The notes under the pieces are model-generated. The model was not told the origin of the DNA. It saw nothing but the letters and a program-made list of their open reading frames with translations, and did no database searches. Below, piece by piece: positions 1-9,303 of a DNA stretch of 64,000 nucleotides; positions within the stretch are counted from its first letter, which is position 1; the number at the start of each line of letters is the position of its first letter. The stretch comes from Microbacterium sp. A20 (GTDB taxonomy: Bacteria > Actinomycetota > Actinomycetes > Actinomycetales > Microbacteriaceae): contig NZ_SSDF01000088.1 of assembly GCF_004794515.1 (NCBI RefSeq), positions 1 to 64,000 of the forward strand, given 5' to 3'. A program made the translations under genes and the position numbers.

Positions 1-60
1 ACTCGTCTTCGGACTCGTCTTCGGACTCGTCTTCGGACTCGTCTTCGGACTCGTCTTCGT
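1..60. repeat. 12-bp tandem repeat, five units, in frame
   Basis: Five units of actcgtcttcgg cover the first 60 bases (the fifth differs at its last base), and the array may continue outside the window. Read on the minus strand they encode a Glu/Asp/Ser tetrapeptide repeat in the partial gene there. A 12-bp unit keeps the frame, so copy-number change would alter only the tail length. Confidence 0.9.
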
Positions 61-211
61 CGCCTGCCGGCGCCTCAGACTCTCCCGATGCGGTGAGCGT
101 GTGCTCACCGAGCTGCGGGAGTGCCCACTTCGGAGGGGTCGACCCTGCTTCGAGCAGCAGGGCCTCCCCCTCCTCGGTGAGGACGTACACGTTGCACGCC
201 ATGGAGGTCAT
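1..211 (-). CDS. Small phage protein with acidic repeat tail (3' end outside window)
   Basis: Partial gene that starts 3 nt after the major capsid stop and runs off the left edge. About 70 codons are visible. The N-terminus reads MTSMACNVYVLTEEGEALLL; it is followed by a Pro/Ser/Glu-rich linker and then by ESED-type repeats made of Asp, Glu and Ser. An ATG nine nucleotides downstream is an alternative start. Its position directly after the capsid gene suggests a head-associated or head-completion protein, but I recognise no family. The acidic tail comes from a perfect 12-bp DNA repeat, so its length can change without breaking the frame. Confidence 0.7.
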   Translation of the reverse strand, partial: MTSMACNVYVLTEEGEALLLEAGSTPPKWALPQLGEHTLTASGESEAPAGDEDESEDESEDESEDESEDE

Positions 212-213
212 GG

Positions 214-1260
214 TCAGGCAGCGACCGTCGCGACAAACAGGCGCTTCGCGTCTGAGAGGACGGGGAACGCGACCGCGTCCACGAACGTGAACTCGCGGTA
301 GGGCGGGCCGACCTTCTCGACGACACCGGCGATACCGGGCGCCTCCTGGAAGGACATCTCCGCGAGGTTGCTGTTGACCAGCTCGAGCGCGGTCGCCGTG
401 ACGCCCCACTCGGTGCGCCCCAGGTCGCCCAGCTCTGCCGGGGTGAACAGGACGCGGTTCGCGGGGATCACTCGGGCGAGCTGGTCGGTGGTGACGGACT
501 CGACCTGGGTGTCGTACGGAGCGACGAACGGCGGGAGACCGTACGAGGCGAGGAGCGTGTTGACGTCCTCGAAGCTCGCGTACGTGCGACCGGCGGAGGC
601 ACCGTAGATCGCGTCGATGATCTCCTTGTTCCGCTGCACGAGACGGAGGACCGTCTGCGAGGTGCGGATCGCGCCAGCCGGGGCACCGTTGGTCGCGACG
701 TAGACGTCGTGCCAGGTGATCAGGTTGGTGAGGACCGTCGCGGTGGCGAGGTTGCTCCACAGCGTGCCCGCGGTGACCAGGTGTGAACCCGGGACACCGA
801 AGTCTGCCTCGAAACCGCCGTTGATCTCGGACACGGTGAGCTTGCCGTCCGTGAGGACGTCACCCCACGCGAGCTCGAGACGTCGGAAGATGTTCCCGAC
901 GAGGTCCTCGGCGTCGTTGTAGATCGCGTCGGCGAGGGCGGCGGTGTTGGTGCCGTTCACGCGAGCGAACTCCAGCTGCAGCCGCTCGTACTCGCCCTTG
1001 TTGCGCGAGTCCGAGAGGGGAATCATGCCGACCGAGCCGGTGGAGCCGGTGTCGCGGTCGGACACGTGGATGCGTCCGTCGTAGGTGCGGTACCGGGCCG
1101 TACGGTTGCGCTTCACGATCTCCGCGAAGTTGACCGTGTTGGTCAGGTTGTTCCGCGTCGGGAACGCGTTGAGCAGCGCCAGGTCGCTGGGGACCGGGAC
1201 TGCGCGAACGAACGCCGAGAGGGCGTCGGGGCTGACGGGGGCGTCGAAGACGATAGCCAT
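214..1260 (-). CDS. Major capsid protein (lambda gpE-like)
   Basis: 348 residues, the usual size for a phage major capsid protein of the lambda gpE/HK97-fold type. It starts MAIVFDAPVSPDALSAFVRA and has the basic RYRTYDG segment after the N-terminal arm, a central helical region and a C-terminal strand-rich region, as in capsid E proteins. It lies after scaffold and decoration genes, which is the standard head-gene order. It forms the icosahedral shell. The family call rests on sequence resemblance and gene order; no catalytic motif is expected. Confidence 0.88.
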   Translation of the reverse strand: MAIVFDAPVSPDALSAFVRAVPVPSDLALLNAFPTRNNLTNTVNFAEIVKRNRTARYRTYDGRIHVSDRDTGSTGSVGMIPLSDSRNKGEYERLQLEFARVNGTNTAALADAIYNDAEDLVGNIFRRLELAWGDVLTDGKLTVSEINGGFEADFGVPGSHLVTAGTLWSNLATATVLTNLITWHDVYVATNGAPAGAIRTSQTVLRLVQRNKEIIDAIYGASAGRTYASFEDVNTLLASYGLPPFVAPYDTQVESVTTDQLARVIPANRVLFTPAELGDLGRTEWGVTATALELVNSNLAEMSFQEAPGIAGVVEKVGPPYREFTFVDAVAFPVLSDAKRLFVATVAA

Positions 1261-1265
1261 CTAGC

Positions 1266-1682
1266 TCACGCTCCTTCCGAGAAGTTGACGAGCTTCAGGT
1301 CCGTGCGGGCGTCGGCGTCGAGCGACCCCTTGCCCGTCTGGAACGGAAGCTTGGACGGGATGACCTCGCCCTTGTGAAGGCCGGCACCTCCGACGCGAGT
1401 TGCGCCAGCACCGACAGTCACGGACGAGAACAGGATCTCCACGGCCGTCTCGCTGCCGTTGGTGGCAGCGGGGTCGTACGGTGCGTACAGCCCCGACGTG
1501 GTGACCTGGCCGAGCACCGTTCCGGACGGGATGAACCCGTTCGGGTAGTGGGTGCCGGCGGTGAATGCGCTCACGTCCAGGACGATGCTCGGGTTGTCAC
1601 CCGGCAGCGTTCCGTCGGGGCCACGAAGCCACGAACGGTTCTCCGACTGGAACGTGGAGCGGCGAACGGTGATGTCAGACAT
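1266..1682 (-). CDS. Head decoration protein (lambda gpD-like)
   Basis: 138 residues. Lambda gpD-type proteins are small trimeric proteins that stabilise the expanded capsid. The pattern matches: an extended N-terminal arm, a Gly-rich beta core with SGTVLGQVT and YDPAATNGSE segments (typical of HDPD-family decoration proteins), and placement immediately upstream of the major capsid gene with 5 nt between them. The two are probably translated from one message. Confidence 0.85.
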   Translation of the reverse strand: MSDITVRRSTFQSENRSWLRGPDGTLPGDNPSIVLDVSAFTAGTHYPNGFIPSGTVLGQVTTSGLYAPYDPAATNGSETAVEILFSSVTVGAGATRVGGAGLHKGEVIPSKLPFQTGKGSLDADARTDLKLVNFSEGA

Positions 1683-1695
1683 CGGTGTTTCCTCT

Positions 1696-2337
1696 CTACT
1701 TCTTCTTTCCGAAGCGGCGTTCCGCTTCGGCTTCGCCGGTTGCCCGGCCTGTGGTTTCGATCTGCTCGTGCTGGCCCTGGAAGCGGGCGAGGTTCGCCCC
1801 GCCGCCCTTCGGCTTCTCCTTGGTGTTCTCGTTCACCCAGGCGGTGATCTTGGCCGTGTCGGCCTTGTCACCGTCGATGAACTCGGAACGGTCCAGGGTG
1901 AGGAGCTTGGACGGCTCCACGTCGCGGCCGATCAGCGCACGGTCGAGAGCGTTGGTGACGCGCTCGCTCGCGAGAATGCCGATGACCTCGGTACGCCCTG
2001 CCTGCTTCGCGTCCTCGATCGCCTTTTCTTCGGCGCTCTGGGACGCTGCGCGGGCCGCGTCGAGGTCGGCCTGCAGCTGCGCGATCTCTTCCGGGGTCTT
2101 ACCCCCGAACGCCTTGACACGGTCCTCGTGCTTTCGGGCTTTGTCCTGCCAGTAGGCGGCCTGCTGTTCCGGCGTCATCTCCTTGACGGGGGTGTTGGCC
2201 GGGAACCCGGCTCCGGCGCCGTCGTCACCCTCGTTGTCTGCCATGAACCGGATACCTCGAAGGTCGAACTTCGAAGGGCCGATCTGCGCCAGACCGTCGA
2301 GGCCACGACGAGCGAAGTGGGGCGTGCGTGCGAGCAT
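1696..2337 (-). CDS. Capsid scaffolding protein
   Basis: 213 residues, hydrophilic and rich in Ala, Glu, Lys and Gln. Residues 50-125 form a long helical or coiled-coil stretch (EEIAQLQADLDAARAASQSA), and the C-terminus is basic (RRFGKKK), as in tailed-phage scaffolds that bind capsid through a charged tail. It sits directly upstream of the decoration and capsid genes. I take the ATG at 2337 because a GGGAG lies 7 nt before it. An internal ATG 31 codons later (MADNEGDDG) has a weaker GAGG and could be the true start. Confidence 0.8.
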   Translation of the reverse strand: MLARTPHFARRGLDGLAQIGPSKFDLRGIRFMADNEGDDGAGAGFPANTPVKEMTPEQQAAYWQDKARKHEDRVKAFGGKTPEEIAQLQADLDAARAASQSAEEKAIEDAKQAGRTEVIGILASERVTNALDRALIGRDVEPSKLLTLDRSEFIDGDKADTAKITAWVNENTKEKPKGGGANLARFQGQHEQIETTGRATGEAEAERRFGKKK

Positions 2338-2346
2338 GATCTATCT

Positions 2347-2382
2347 CCCATGTCGGGTACTTGGTGGTGGCCCCATGTCGGG
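2347..2382 (-). promoter_or_regulatory. Paired CCCGACATGGG motif before the scaffold gene
   Basis: Two copies of the 11-mer CCCGACATGGG (minus-strand reading) at 2357-2347 and 2382-2372, starts 25 bp apart, in the 70-bp gap between the MuF and scaffold genes. The proximal copy ends 9 nt before the scaffold ATG, and its final GGG forms part of the ribosome-binding site. The same pair precedes the terminase small subunit. Probable start-associated or promoter element. Confidence 0.65.
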
Positions 2383-2407
2383 GAAACCGCACGAGTTGTG
2401 CGGTGGT

Positions 2408-3217
2408 CTAGATGGCGTCGATCTCCGACGCGGATGTGAAGTGCTGCTCGCGCCACGTGAGGACAGCGCCGAGCTCGCCGTGCTCGCGGACTGCGATCAG
2501 GTCGAGGTAGTCGGAGATGCTGTTCTTGCCGTCGATGAGACGGGCGCCGCGGTCGCTGGAACCGAACTGGCTCTCGATCGTGGAGTGGATCATCTCGAGG
2601 CGATCGGGGTGGATGATTTGCACGTCCGGATCGCCGTCATAGGGGCGCTGTCCGCAATCGCATCCAGGGTGGATGGGCTGCAGGTCCTGGGCCCAGTACC
2701 GCTGGGTCGATGCGATCACGCACATGGTGCAGTTCTCGCGACCGGTGAGGACGCGCTCGGTCATCCGGACGCCGCCCGACTGCATCGCGCGTCGCGCGGA
2801 GTGCGTCTTCGCGAGCTGCAGGTTTGTCGTGACGATCGACTGCAGCCGCGTCTTGCCCGCTGCGACGGCCGCCGTGACCGACTGGCCTTTCGAGAGCGTG
2901 TCGTGCATCGTCGCGAACGGGCGCGCGTAGAGCGTGTCGTCGCTGATCCCCCGGAGGTTCCGGGTGGTGGCTTCGAAGGTGCGGCCGGTGACCGTGTAGC
3001 CCTGCTCGGCTGCCACCCGCGCCATGTACGCGTCGGTGATGTCAGAGATCCGCTGCTGCCCGGCCTGGACCCTGGGGGCGACCGTGGCGAGAAGACGAGC
3101 GATGTCGTCGTCCCGCCACGATCCCATGCTGTTCCAGTAGCGCATCGCGAAGTTCTGAATCGTCAGCCGAAGCTGGTTGATCTGAACGTCATATGCGCGA
3201 TCGAGCCGTGTGACCAT
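2408..3217 (-). CDS. MuF-like head morphogenesis protein
   Basis: 269 residues. The C-terminal half carries the MuF hallmark: a CTMC pair (ENCTMCVIAST), then HPGCDCGQRPY, a Cys/His cluster seen in minor capsid proteins of the phage Mu gpF/SPP1 gp7 type. These bind the portal inside the procapsid and help DNA ejection or head assembly. The ATG overlaps a TGA that would end the full-length portal frame, so the gene is built for coupling to the portal. In the present sequence the portal stops about 170 nt earlier, which may weaken that coupling. Confidence 0.85.
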   Translation of the reverse strand: MVTRLDRAYDVQINQLRLTIQNFAMRYWNSMGSWRDDDIARLLATVAPRVQAGQQRISDITDAYMARVAAEQGYTVTGRTFEATTRNLRGISDDTLYARPFATMHDTLSKGQSVTAAVAAGKTRLQSIVTTNLQLAKTHSARRAMQSGGVRMTERVLTGRENCTMCVIASTQRYWAQDLQPIHPGCDCGQRPYDGDPDVQIIHPDRLEMIHSTIESQFGSSDRGARLIDGKNSISDYLDLIAVREHGELGAVLTWREQHFTSASEIDAI

Positions 3218-3389
3218 CAGCGATCCTCCACGACCTGCGCATCCTGTTCAGGGAGACGCAACGAGACTGGCACCGCTCCGGTGAACTCGATTCCTTCGAG
3301 CCCGACGCGAATCGCCGCATCCTTCGGGCTGACCCCGGCGCGGATAAGCACACCGAGAGCGTCAGCTCGCGACTTCGCCTCTTCGGGCG

Positions 3390-3394
<5 letters not shown>
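3217..3394 (-). other. Out-of-frame portal C-terminal coding segment
   Basis: Read in the frame ending at the TGA that overlaps the MuF ATG, this segment encodes about 58 residues beginning LTPEEAKSRADALGVLIRAG and ending in a hydrophilic Glu/Asp tail. It resembles the usual C-terminus of actinophage portal proteins (a helix with ALGVL(I/V)RAGV, then G(L/I)EFTGAVPVSLR). It is separated from the portal frame by the AGCC tract and joins it only if the tract changes length (13, 10 or 7 units) or the ribosome slips by -1. Confidence 0.8.
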
Positions 3395-4838
<1,444 letters not shown>

Positions 4839-4854
4839 GTGACCCCCTTGTGTC

Positions 4855-6534
4855 TCATCGGGACCCGATACGCCGGATCACCGCTCGCTTCTTCTGGACT
4901 GGTTTCGCACCGCCCTTGAGGGCGTCGAGGCGCGCTTTCCACGACAGAACCGCTGCCATGCCAGCGTCGAACTTGAGGCCCATCTGCCCGTCCTGCTTCT
5001 GCATGACGTACAGCGGCTCTCCGTGGTCGTCGCGGAGGCGAAGTTCCTTCTTCCCGGCGTTGCCGAGGTGCCGGATCAGGTCGTCGTGGGGCGACAGCAC
5101 CCGACCGATGATGAAGTCGGGATTGACGCGACCACCGAATCGAATAGACCCGGCGTCGATCGCTTCCTGATATTCGCGAAGCGCATAAGCCATCTGGCTG
5201 TGGCGCTTCGTGTACCACTCCTCGACCTGGCCGGGGTACTTTGCGTACCAAGAGCCGATCGTCTCGGTCCAGTGCGGCGGGTCCGCGTACAGCTTGAACA
5301 CGCGGTACCGCCTCATGGCGTCTTCGAACGCGGCTGTGACCTCGTCTTCTGGTACTTCCCAGTCGTCGGCGTCGTCCGGACGCTCCCAGAGCCCGATGAG
5401 CTCCTGCAGACCGGTCTTGATGTCCGTTGCGACGATGGCCGTCGCGTCACGGAACCGTGCGCCGTCGAACCCGAGAGCTACGAACGCCCCGCGCGGGATG
5501 CACTCCCCCGGGCTGAGTAGACCGTTGAGCTGCGTCTTGTCGAAAAACGTCGAGTCGGACTTCCGCCACCGGTTCAGCCACACCCGCTCGAGGTACGCCT
5601 TGTCGGCCTTCGGGCGATCCCACTGCTTCGCGATCGACTCGAACTGGCCGGGACCGTACTCCCCCGCGGGGCCGGTGGCGTCCGAGATCGCCGCGATGCG
5701 CGCCTCGATCGTCGTGAGGTCCTTGTGCTCGTCCCCCGCCCACCGGGCAAAGAACATCAGCGCAGGTTCGTCGATCTCGCCACGGTTGATCGCCTCGGCC
5801 TCCGCACGGACATCCTCCTGGATGGAGTTCTGTCCGGGCTGACCGGCGGTCGACGTGTACAGCGCCCACGGGTCCTCAAGGGGACGCTTCGTGAGGTTCG
5901 CCGCCATCGTCTCGTGCGCGTGCTTGGCCGAAGGGAGGTAGAGCCGGTGAGGCTCGTCGAAGTGTTGGAACGTCGTCAGCGCACCATCACGGGACCCCGG
6001 AGAGTTCGACACCGGGACGACCTTGCCGTCCGCGCGACCTCGATAGTCGAGCCGAACAATCCGATCGAGCGACGCATCGAACAGATCAGCGTCAGGACCT
6101 TCCTCGACGACGTACTTGAGGACACCGTAAGCAAGCTCTGACACCTGCTCTTCGGTGACCGCCATCATCGGGATGTACGGCTGAACGACAGGACGCCCAA
6201 CGGGATCGCCGTCGGCGTCGAACCCGTCACACCGCGCCGGCGCTTCAGGGTGCAGCTCAACGAGTGCGACCCACGCCGCGAACTCCGTCTTCGCCATGCC
6301 CTTTCGCCACTCGATGCTGCCCCGCTGAAAACGGCGGCGCCCAGCAAGACGATGCCCCTGCGGGTACACCTCGTAGAGACGGTACAGCGCAGCGAGCTTC
6401 TCGTCATCGAGGATCGCAGGCCGTCCGGCGAGCGAGCCAGGACCGAACACAGCGCGCTCAGTGATGAACTGCGCAAGCTCCGGGCCGAGAGTCGGGTACG
6501 AAAGGTCAAGCGGCGGAACAATCAGGACCGCCAT
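4855..6534 (-). CDS. Terminase large subunit
   Basis: 559 residues, normal length. N-terminal ATPase: a deviant Walker A (WRKGMAKTE, about residues 76-84), then a Walker B-like QHFDEPHR near residue 195. C-terminal RNase H-like nuclease: LGFDGARFRDATAI with the first acidic residue near 360, KLYADPPHW near 425, and SPHDDLIRH near 495. It pumps DNA into the head through the portal and cuts it. It lies 7 nt after the small subunit stop and 16 nt before the portal ATG. Confidence 0.92.
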   Translation of the reverse strand: MAVLIVPPLDLSYPTLGPELAQFITERAVFGPGSLAGRPAILDDEKLAALYRLYEVYPQGHRLAGRRRFQRGSIEWRKGMAKTEFAAWVALVELHPEAPARCDGFDADGDPVGRPVVQPYIPMMAVTEEQVSELAYGVLKYVVEEGPDADLFDASLDRIVRLDYRGRADGKVVPVSNSPGSRDGALTTFQHFDEPHRLYLPSAKHAHETMAANLTKRPLEDPWALYTSTAGQPGQNSIQEDVRAEAEAINRGEIDEPALMFFARWAGDEHKDLTTIEARIAAISDATGPAGEYGPGQFESIAKQWDRPKADKAYLERVWLNRWRKSDSTFFDKTQLNGLLSPGECIPRGAFVALGFDGARFRDATAIVATDIKTGLQELIGLWERPDDADDWEVPEDEVTAAFEDAMRRYRVFKLYADPPHWTETIGSWYAKYPGQVEEWYTKRHSQMAYALREYQEAIDAGSIRFGGRVNPDFIIGRVLSPHDDLIRHLGNAGKKELRLRDDHGEPLYVMQKQDGQMGLKFDAGMAAVLSWKARLDALKGGAKPVQKKRAVIRRIGSR

Positions 6535-6541
6535 GGCCGGT

Positions 6542-7015
6542 CTACGCCAGCTTCAGGCGAGGATCGTTGCCAGGCTTCGGCTGCTTCGAGGACTTGCGGC
6601 GCTCCGTGCGCTCCTCAGCCTCGTCGGCAAGAGCGAACTGGATCTTGAGCCGAGCACGGTCCTCGGGAGTCGTACCGAACTTCGCGGTGCGAAGACGCAG
6701 CTCGCCCGCGAGCTTGTAGTCGCCCTCGACGAACTGAGCGTGAAGGAGCGCGGCCATCTTGAGCTCTTCCCAGTCAGAGTCCGTGAACTCGGTGGAGAGA
6801 GGTGATGCCGCCCACATCGACCACCACTCGACGGTCGCGGTCGGCCAGTCGACGATGTCCGTGAACTTGCCCTCTTCGCTGTCGACGCTCTTGTACCGCG
6901 TCGGGAGTTCAGGCTGCGCCGTCGGCTGCACCTCGATGACACGGAGCGACGCTCCGGTCTTGTTGCGGCGGACACGCGTGGCAGCGTCCTTCGGAAGTGG
7001 GCCTTTACCGGACAT
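6542..7015 (-). CDS. Terminase small subunit
   Basis: 157 residues. Basic N-terminus with GPLPKDAATRVRRNKTG, common to small terminase subunits of actinophages; central WPTATVEWWSMWAASP and helical LKMAALLHAQF segments; a charged tail. It binds the packaging site and loads the large subunit. It begins the leftward structural operon. The start codon lies 8 nt after the proximal copy of the CCCGACATGGG motif, whose GGGGGT serves as the only ribosome-binding-like sequence. Confidence 0.85.
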   Translation of the reverse strand: MSGKGPLPKDAATRVRRNKTGASLRVIEVQPTAQPELPTRYKSVDSEEGKFTDIVDWPTATVEWWSMWAASPLSTEFTDSDWEELKMAALLHAQFVEGDYKLAGELRLRTAKFGTTPEDRARLKIQFALADEAEERTERRKSSKQPKPGNDPRLKLA

Positions 7016-7023
7016 CGCGGACC

Positions 7024-7056
7024 CCCATGTCGGGAAGAGAATGTACCCATGTCGGG
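7024..7056 (-). promoter_or_regulatory. Paired CCCGACATGGG motif before the terminase operon
   Basis: Two exact copies of the 11-mer at 7034-7024 and 7056-7046 (minus reading), 22 bp apart, in the divergent gap between the terminase small subunit and the plus-strand primase-like gene. The proximal copy ends 8 nt before the terminase ATG, almost the same geometry as at the scaffold gene. Likely marks expression of late genes. Confidence 0.65.
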
Positions 7057-7090
7057 CGGAATTACGCGGATTAAGCGTTACAATTGAAGG

Positions 7091-7639
7091 ATGAAGCGTG
7101 AGTGTGAATGGTGCGGCGTCGGGATCATCACCACGCGCTCGGACGCTCGGTTCTGCTCAAGCAAGCACCGCGTGTACGCGCATCGCGCGGCCAAGCGGTC
7201 ACCGCTCACCCTCGCTCTCACCTCTCGGGATCGCTGGGTGCGCTGGCGGTTCGAGACCCGCAAGGGCAAGCCGACCAAGGTCCCGGTCGCGATCGATGGG
7301 CGCCGAGCGTCCAGCACCGATGCGGCTACGTGGACGTCGTTCGCCTCAGCGTCGAAGTCATCTCTCGGCGAAGGTCTCGGGTTCGTGCTCGGCGACGGAA
7401 TCGGATGCATCGACGTCGACCACTGCGCGGCCGATGGAGTGATCGATCCGCGTGCGCTCGAGCTGGCGCGCGAGTCGAACCCGTTCTACGTCGAGTACTC
7501 CCCATCGGGTGACGGCATCCACATCTGGCTCAACCTTGACGAGCAGCCTGGAACCCGACGCGTCGAGAACGGCTTGAGCGTCGAGCGGTACAGCACCGGT
7601 CGGTACATCACCGTCACCGGTCGACCGATCAGCCTGTAA
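7091..7639 (+). CDS. Primase/polymerase-like protein with N-terminal zinc ribbon
   Basis: 182 residues. Residues 1-32 form a CxxC...C-H type zinc ribbon (CEWCG, then FCSSKH). Residues 40-182 resemble the N-terminal part of bifunctional primase-polymerase (AEP) proteins: GLGFVLGDGIGCIDVDHC holds the acidic metal pair, SPSGDGIHIW follows, and VERYSTGRYITVTG closes the fold. No helicase follows, so it is short. Transcribed against the terminase operon. A -10 box TACAAT at 7079-7084 lies 6 nt before the ATG, so the message is probably leaderless. Confidence 0.8.
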   Translation: MKRECEWCGVGIITTRSDARFCSSKHRVYAHRAAKRSPLTLALTSRDRWVRWRFETRKGKPTKVPVAIDGRRASSTDAATWTSFASASKSSLGEGLGFVLGDGIGCIDVDHCAADGVIDPRALELARESNPFYVEYSPSGDGIHIWLNLDEQPGTRRVENGLSVERYSTGRYITVTGRPISL

Positions 7640-7827
7640 CGGCTATCTCCGTCCGCGGCGATCTGAGCCACTGGCCCGATCGAGGGTCACTCGCACCCGG
7701 CAACTCCGTTTGAAGCCCGCTCCGCAATACCTCGCTGCAGCGCGCCCCAAATCTCCCAGACTCGTACAGAAGAAATTCAACAGCATCTCCCCGGCGGTCA
7801 GGAGAGGGGTGGGGAGGGGGTGGGGGC
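7640..7827. other. Intergenic region with G-quadruplex-forming run
   Basis: No convincing gene. The plus strand at 7806-7826 has four runs of four or five G separated by single bases (GGGG-T-GGGG-A-GGGGG-T-GGGGG), a textbook quadruplex pattern. It sits between the HNH gene and the terminase, a location where HNH-terminase phages often have their cos packaging site. A cos role is inference. Confidence 0.5.
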
Positions 7828-8172
7828 CTACCCTCGTCGTCGTGAGCGGCCTCTTGCTGCTTCTCTTTGCGTCTTGGCCTTGTGGCATGGTGTGCATGCT
7901 GCTTGGCCGTTGCTGAGGTCGTAGCGTGCGCCGCCCTCGGCTACGGGGACACGGTGGTCTGCCTCAGTGGCTCGGTGTGTGCAGCCTGGGCCGCGGATCT
8001 CGCACATGCCCTTGGCTCGGGACAGGACGGCCTTGCGCCACTGTGTGTGTCCGGTTCCTGTTGCGTGTGAGCGTCCTGTCCAGTGGTGGACGGTGTGCTC
8101 TTCGCAGTAGCGGGTGGTGGTGATGCGGTTGTCGCACCCGGGGGTCGGGCATTGGCGAGGGGCCCTGGGCAT
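7828..8172 (-). CDS. HNH endonuclease
   Basis: 114 residues. The N-terminus has a CPTPGC...CEEH zinc-binding pattern. The HNH core is ADHRVPVAEGG, then NGQAACTPCHKAKT, with the catalytic His in ADHR and the final His in CHKAK. In HK97-type phages a small HNH protein beside the terminase is needed for cos cleavage and packaging, and this gene is the first before the terminase on the minus strand. The start lies 9 nt after an ACCCCAGGGGGT motif that also supplies a purine-rich ribosome-binding site. Confidence 0.88.
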   Translation of the reverse strand: MPRAPRQCPTPGCDNRITTTRYCEEHTVHHWTGRSHATGTGHTQWRKAVLSRAKGMCEIRGPGCTHRATEADHRVPVAEGGARYDLSNGQAACTPCHKAKTQREAARGRSRRRG

Positions 8173-8181
8173 TGTGCGTGT

Positions 8182-8213
8182 ACCCCCTGGGGTTTGAGGT
8201 CTATCCCTGGGGT
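8182..8213 (-). promoter_or_regulatory. Paired CCC/GGG motif before the HNH gene
   Basis: Minus-strand copies ACCCCAGGGGGT (8193-8182) and TACCCCAGGGATA (8214-8202), about 20 bp apart. The proximal copy ends 9 nt before the HNH ATG. The sequence differs from CCCGACATGGG, but the architecture (two CCC-N-GGG palindromes, one abutting the start) is the same. The distal copy overlaps the end of the upstream gene. Confidence 0.5.
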
Positions 8214-8410
8214 AGGAACTCGGCCTTGAACTCGAAGCAGTGGCGCCATGGGTCGGTGAGGATGAACTCGGCGTTGAGTTCGGGGAGCATGAAGCCGCGG
8301 TGCCCGTGCTGTTCGGTGAGGGCCTTGAGCTGGTCGATGGCGAACTGGGCGGCCTCTTCGAGGCTGTCGGCCGTCACGGTAAAGGTGATGTCCGGGTTCG
8401 GCTCTGCCAT
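8201..8410 (-). CDS. Hypothetical phage protein, 69 aa
   Basis: Starts MAEPNPDITFTVTADSLEEA; the rest is an amphipathic helix (AAQFAIDQLKAL) followed by short strands ending FEFKAEFLPQG. I use the ATG at 8410 because its A is also the last base of the upstream stop (TGATG) and GGGAAG lies just before it; a longer frame to 8488 would overlap the upstream small gene completely. No family recognised. Confidence 0.7.
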   Translation of the reverse strand: MAEPNPDITFTVTADSLEEAAQFAIDQLKALTEQHGHRGFMLPELNAEFILTDPWRHCFEFKAEFLPQG

Positions 8411-8568
8411 CAGTCGTCTTCCCAGAAGGCGGCGGGTCGCATGACCGCGCGGACGGGCCGGCGGGCGTCCCTCTCCTCCGCGAGGCATCGGTCCTCACAG
8501 AGGACGGCTGCGCGGGCGGAGGGGTAAGTGTCGCCGCAGATCTCGCAGTCGAAGGACTGGTCGGTCAT
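8410..8568 (-). CDS. Small zinc-finger-like phage protein, 52 aa
   Basis: Not found by simple ORF length cut-offs. Sequence begins MTDQSFDCEICGDTYPSARA and has CxxC near residue 8 and CEDRC near residue 24, a likely single zinc site. It overlaps the upstream gene by 4 nt (ATGA) and shares its stop with the next ATG, so it belongs to the coupled chain. Function unknown. Confidence 0.65.
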   Translation of the reverse strand: MTDQSFDCEICGDTYPSARAAVLCEDRCLAEERDARRPVRAVMRPAAFWEDD

Positions 8569-8753
8569 GGTTCGTCTCCGTATGCGTGGTCGATGCGGTC
8601 CGAGAGTGCGGCGAGGCTGTTCTCAACGCGGACGATGTAGCCGATGAGCTCGGGCTTGGACATGCGCTTGAGTTCGCGGCGGCGCTGCAGGTCGGTCTTC
8701 ACCGCAGTGGTCAAGTCCTGGTGGGCGGCGTTGACTTCGCGGACGTCACTCAC
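8565..8753 (-). CDS. Small helical phage protein, 62 aa
   Basis: Highly helical and charged: MSDVREVNAAHQDLTTAVK, then DLQRRRELKRMSKPELIGYI and a second helix ending DRIDHAYGDEP. It overlaps the metallopeptidase gene by 8 nt and the next gene by 4 nt. Probably a dimeric helical protein. No family recognised. Confidence 0.65.
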   Translation of the reverse strand: MSDVREVNAAHQDLTTAVKTDLQRRRELKRMSKPELIGYIVRVENSLAALSDRIDHAYGDEP

Positions 8754-9303
8754 TGCGTGCTCCCTCTTCGAATGGCCCGACCCTCTTCGCGCGCATCTCG
8801 GCGACGTCGGCGGGAGTGATCGGCCACGGCATGAACTGCTCGAGGACGCCGGCGAGGTGATCGACCATGAGTTCGGTCTCCCGCTCGAAGGTGCGCCACA
8901 TCCATACCGAGGTCGGCGAGGTGCGAATGACTTCGGTCTGGGAGTTGTGGACGATGTGCAGCAGCTCGTGGACGAGCGTGTTGCGTTGAGTGCTGGCCGA
9001 GTACGTCCACCAGTCCTTGTTCACTGCGATGGGAACGACGCGGCGACCGTAGACCGGATGGACGCTGGCGTTCGTTGTGGCGTCGGATGAGGCGAGCGAC
9101 AGGAACACGTCCCACTGGCCAAGGCCGAGCAGGTCCTTCAGCTGGTTGATGTACAGCTGGATGGCGTCTGCCTCGTCCGGCGTGAAGTGCGTGTTCTGCT
9201 CACCCTCATCAGTGGGCTGCTCGTCAGGGTGCCAGTCGCGGGACTCGACCTGGCCGTTCTCGGGGCGCTCGTCCGGTGTGCGTCCCGGTGTCGTATCGAT
9301 CAC
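8746..9303 (-). CDS. Phage zinc metallopeptidase-like protein (HELLH)
   Basis: About 185 residues from the GTG at 9303, which follows GGAGG by 5 nt and overlaps the upstream stop (GTGA). Acidic, low-complexity N-terminus (about 45 residues), then a zincin-like domain: VHELLHIVH is an HExxH zinc site, followed by a helical region (WRTFERETELMVDHLAGVLE) whose Glu/Asp residues could give the third ligand. Common in early regions of actinophages. Role unknown; cleavage of a host or phage protein is possible. Confidence 0.7.
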   Translation of the reverse strand: MIDTTPGRTPDERPENGQVESRDWHPDEQPTDEGEQNTHFTPDEADAIQLYINQLKDLLGLGQWDVFLSLASSDATTNASVHPVYGRRVVPIAVNKDWWTYSASTQRNTLVHELLHIVHNSQTEVIRTSPTSVWMWRTFERETELMVDHLAGVLEQFMPWPITPADVAEMRAKRVGPFEEGARSE

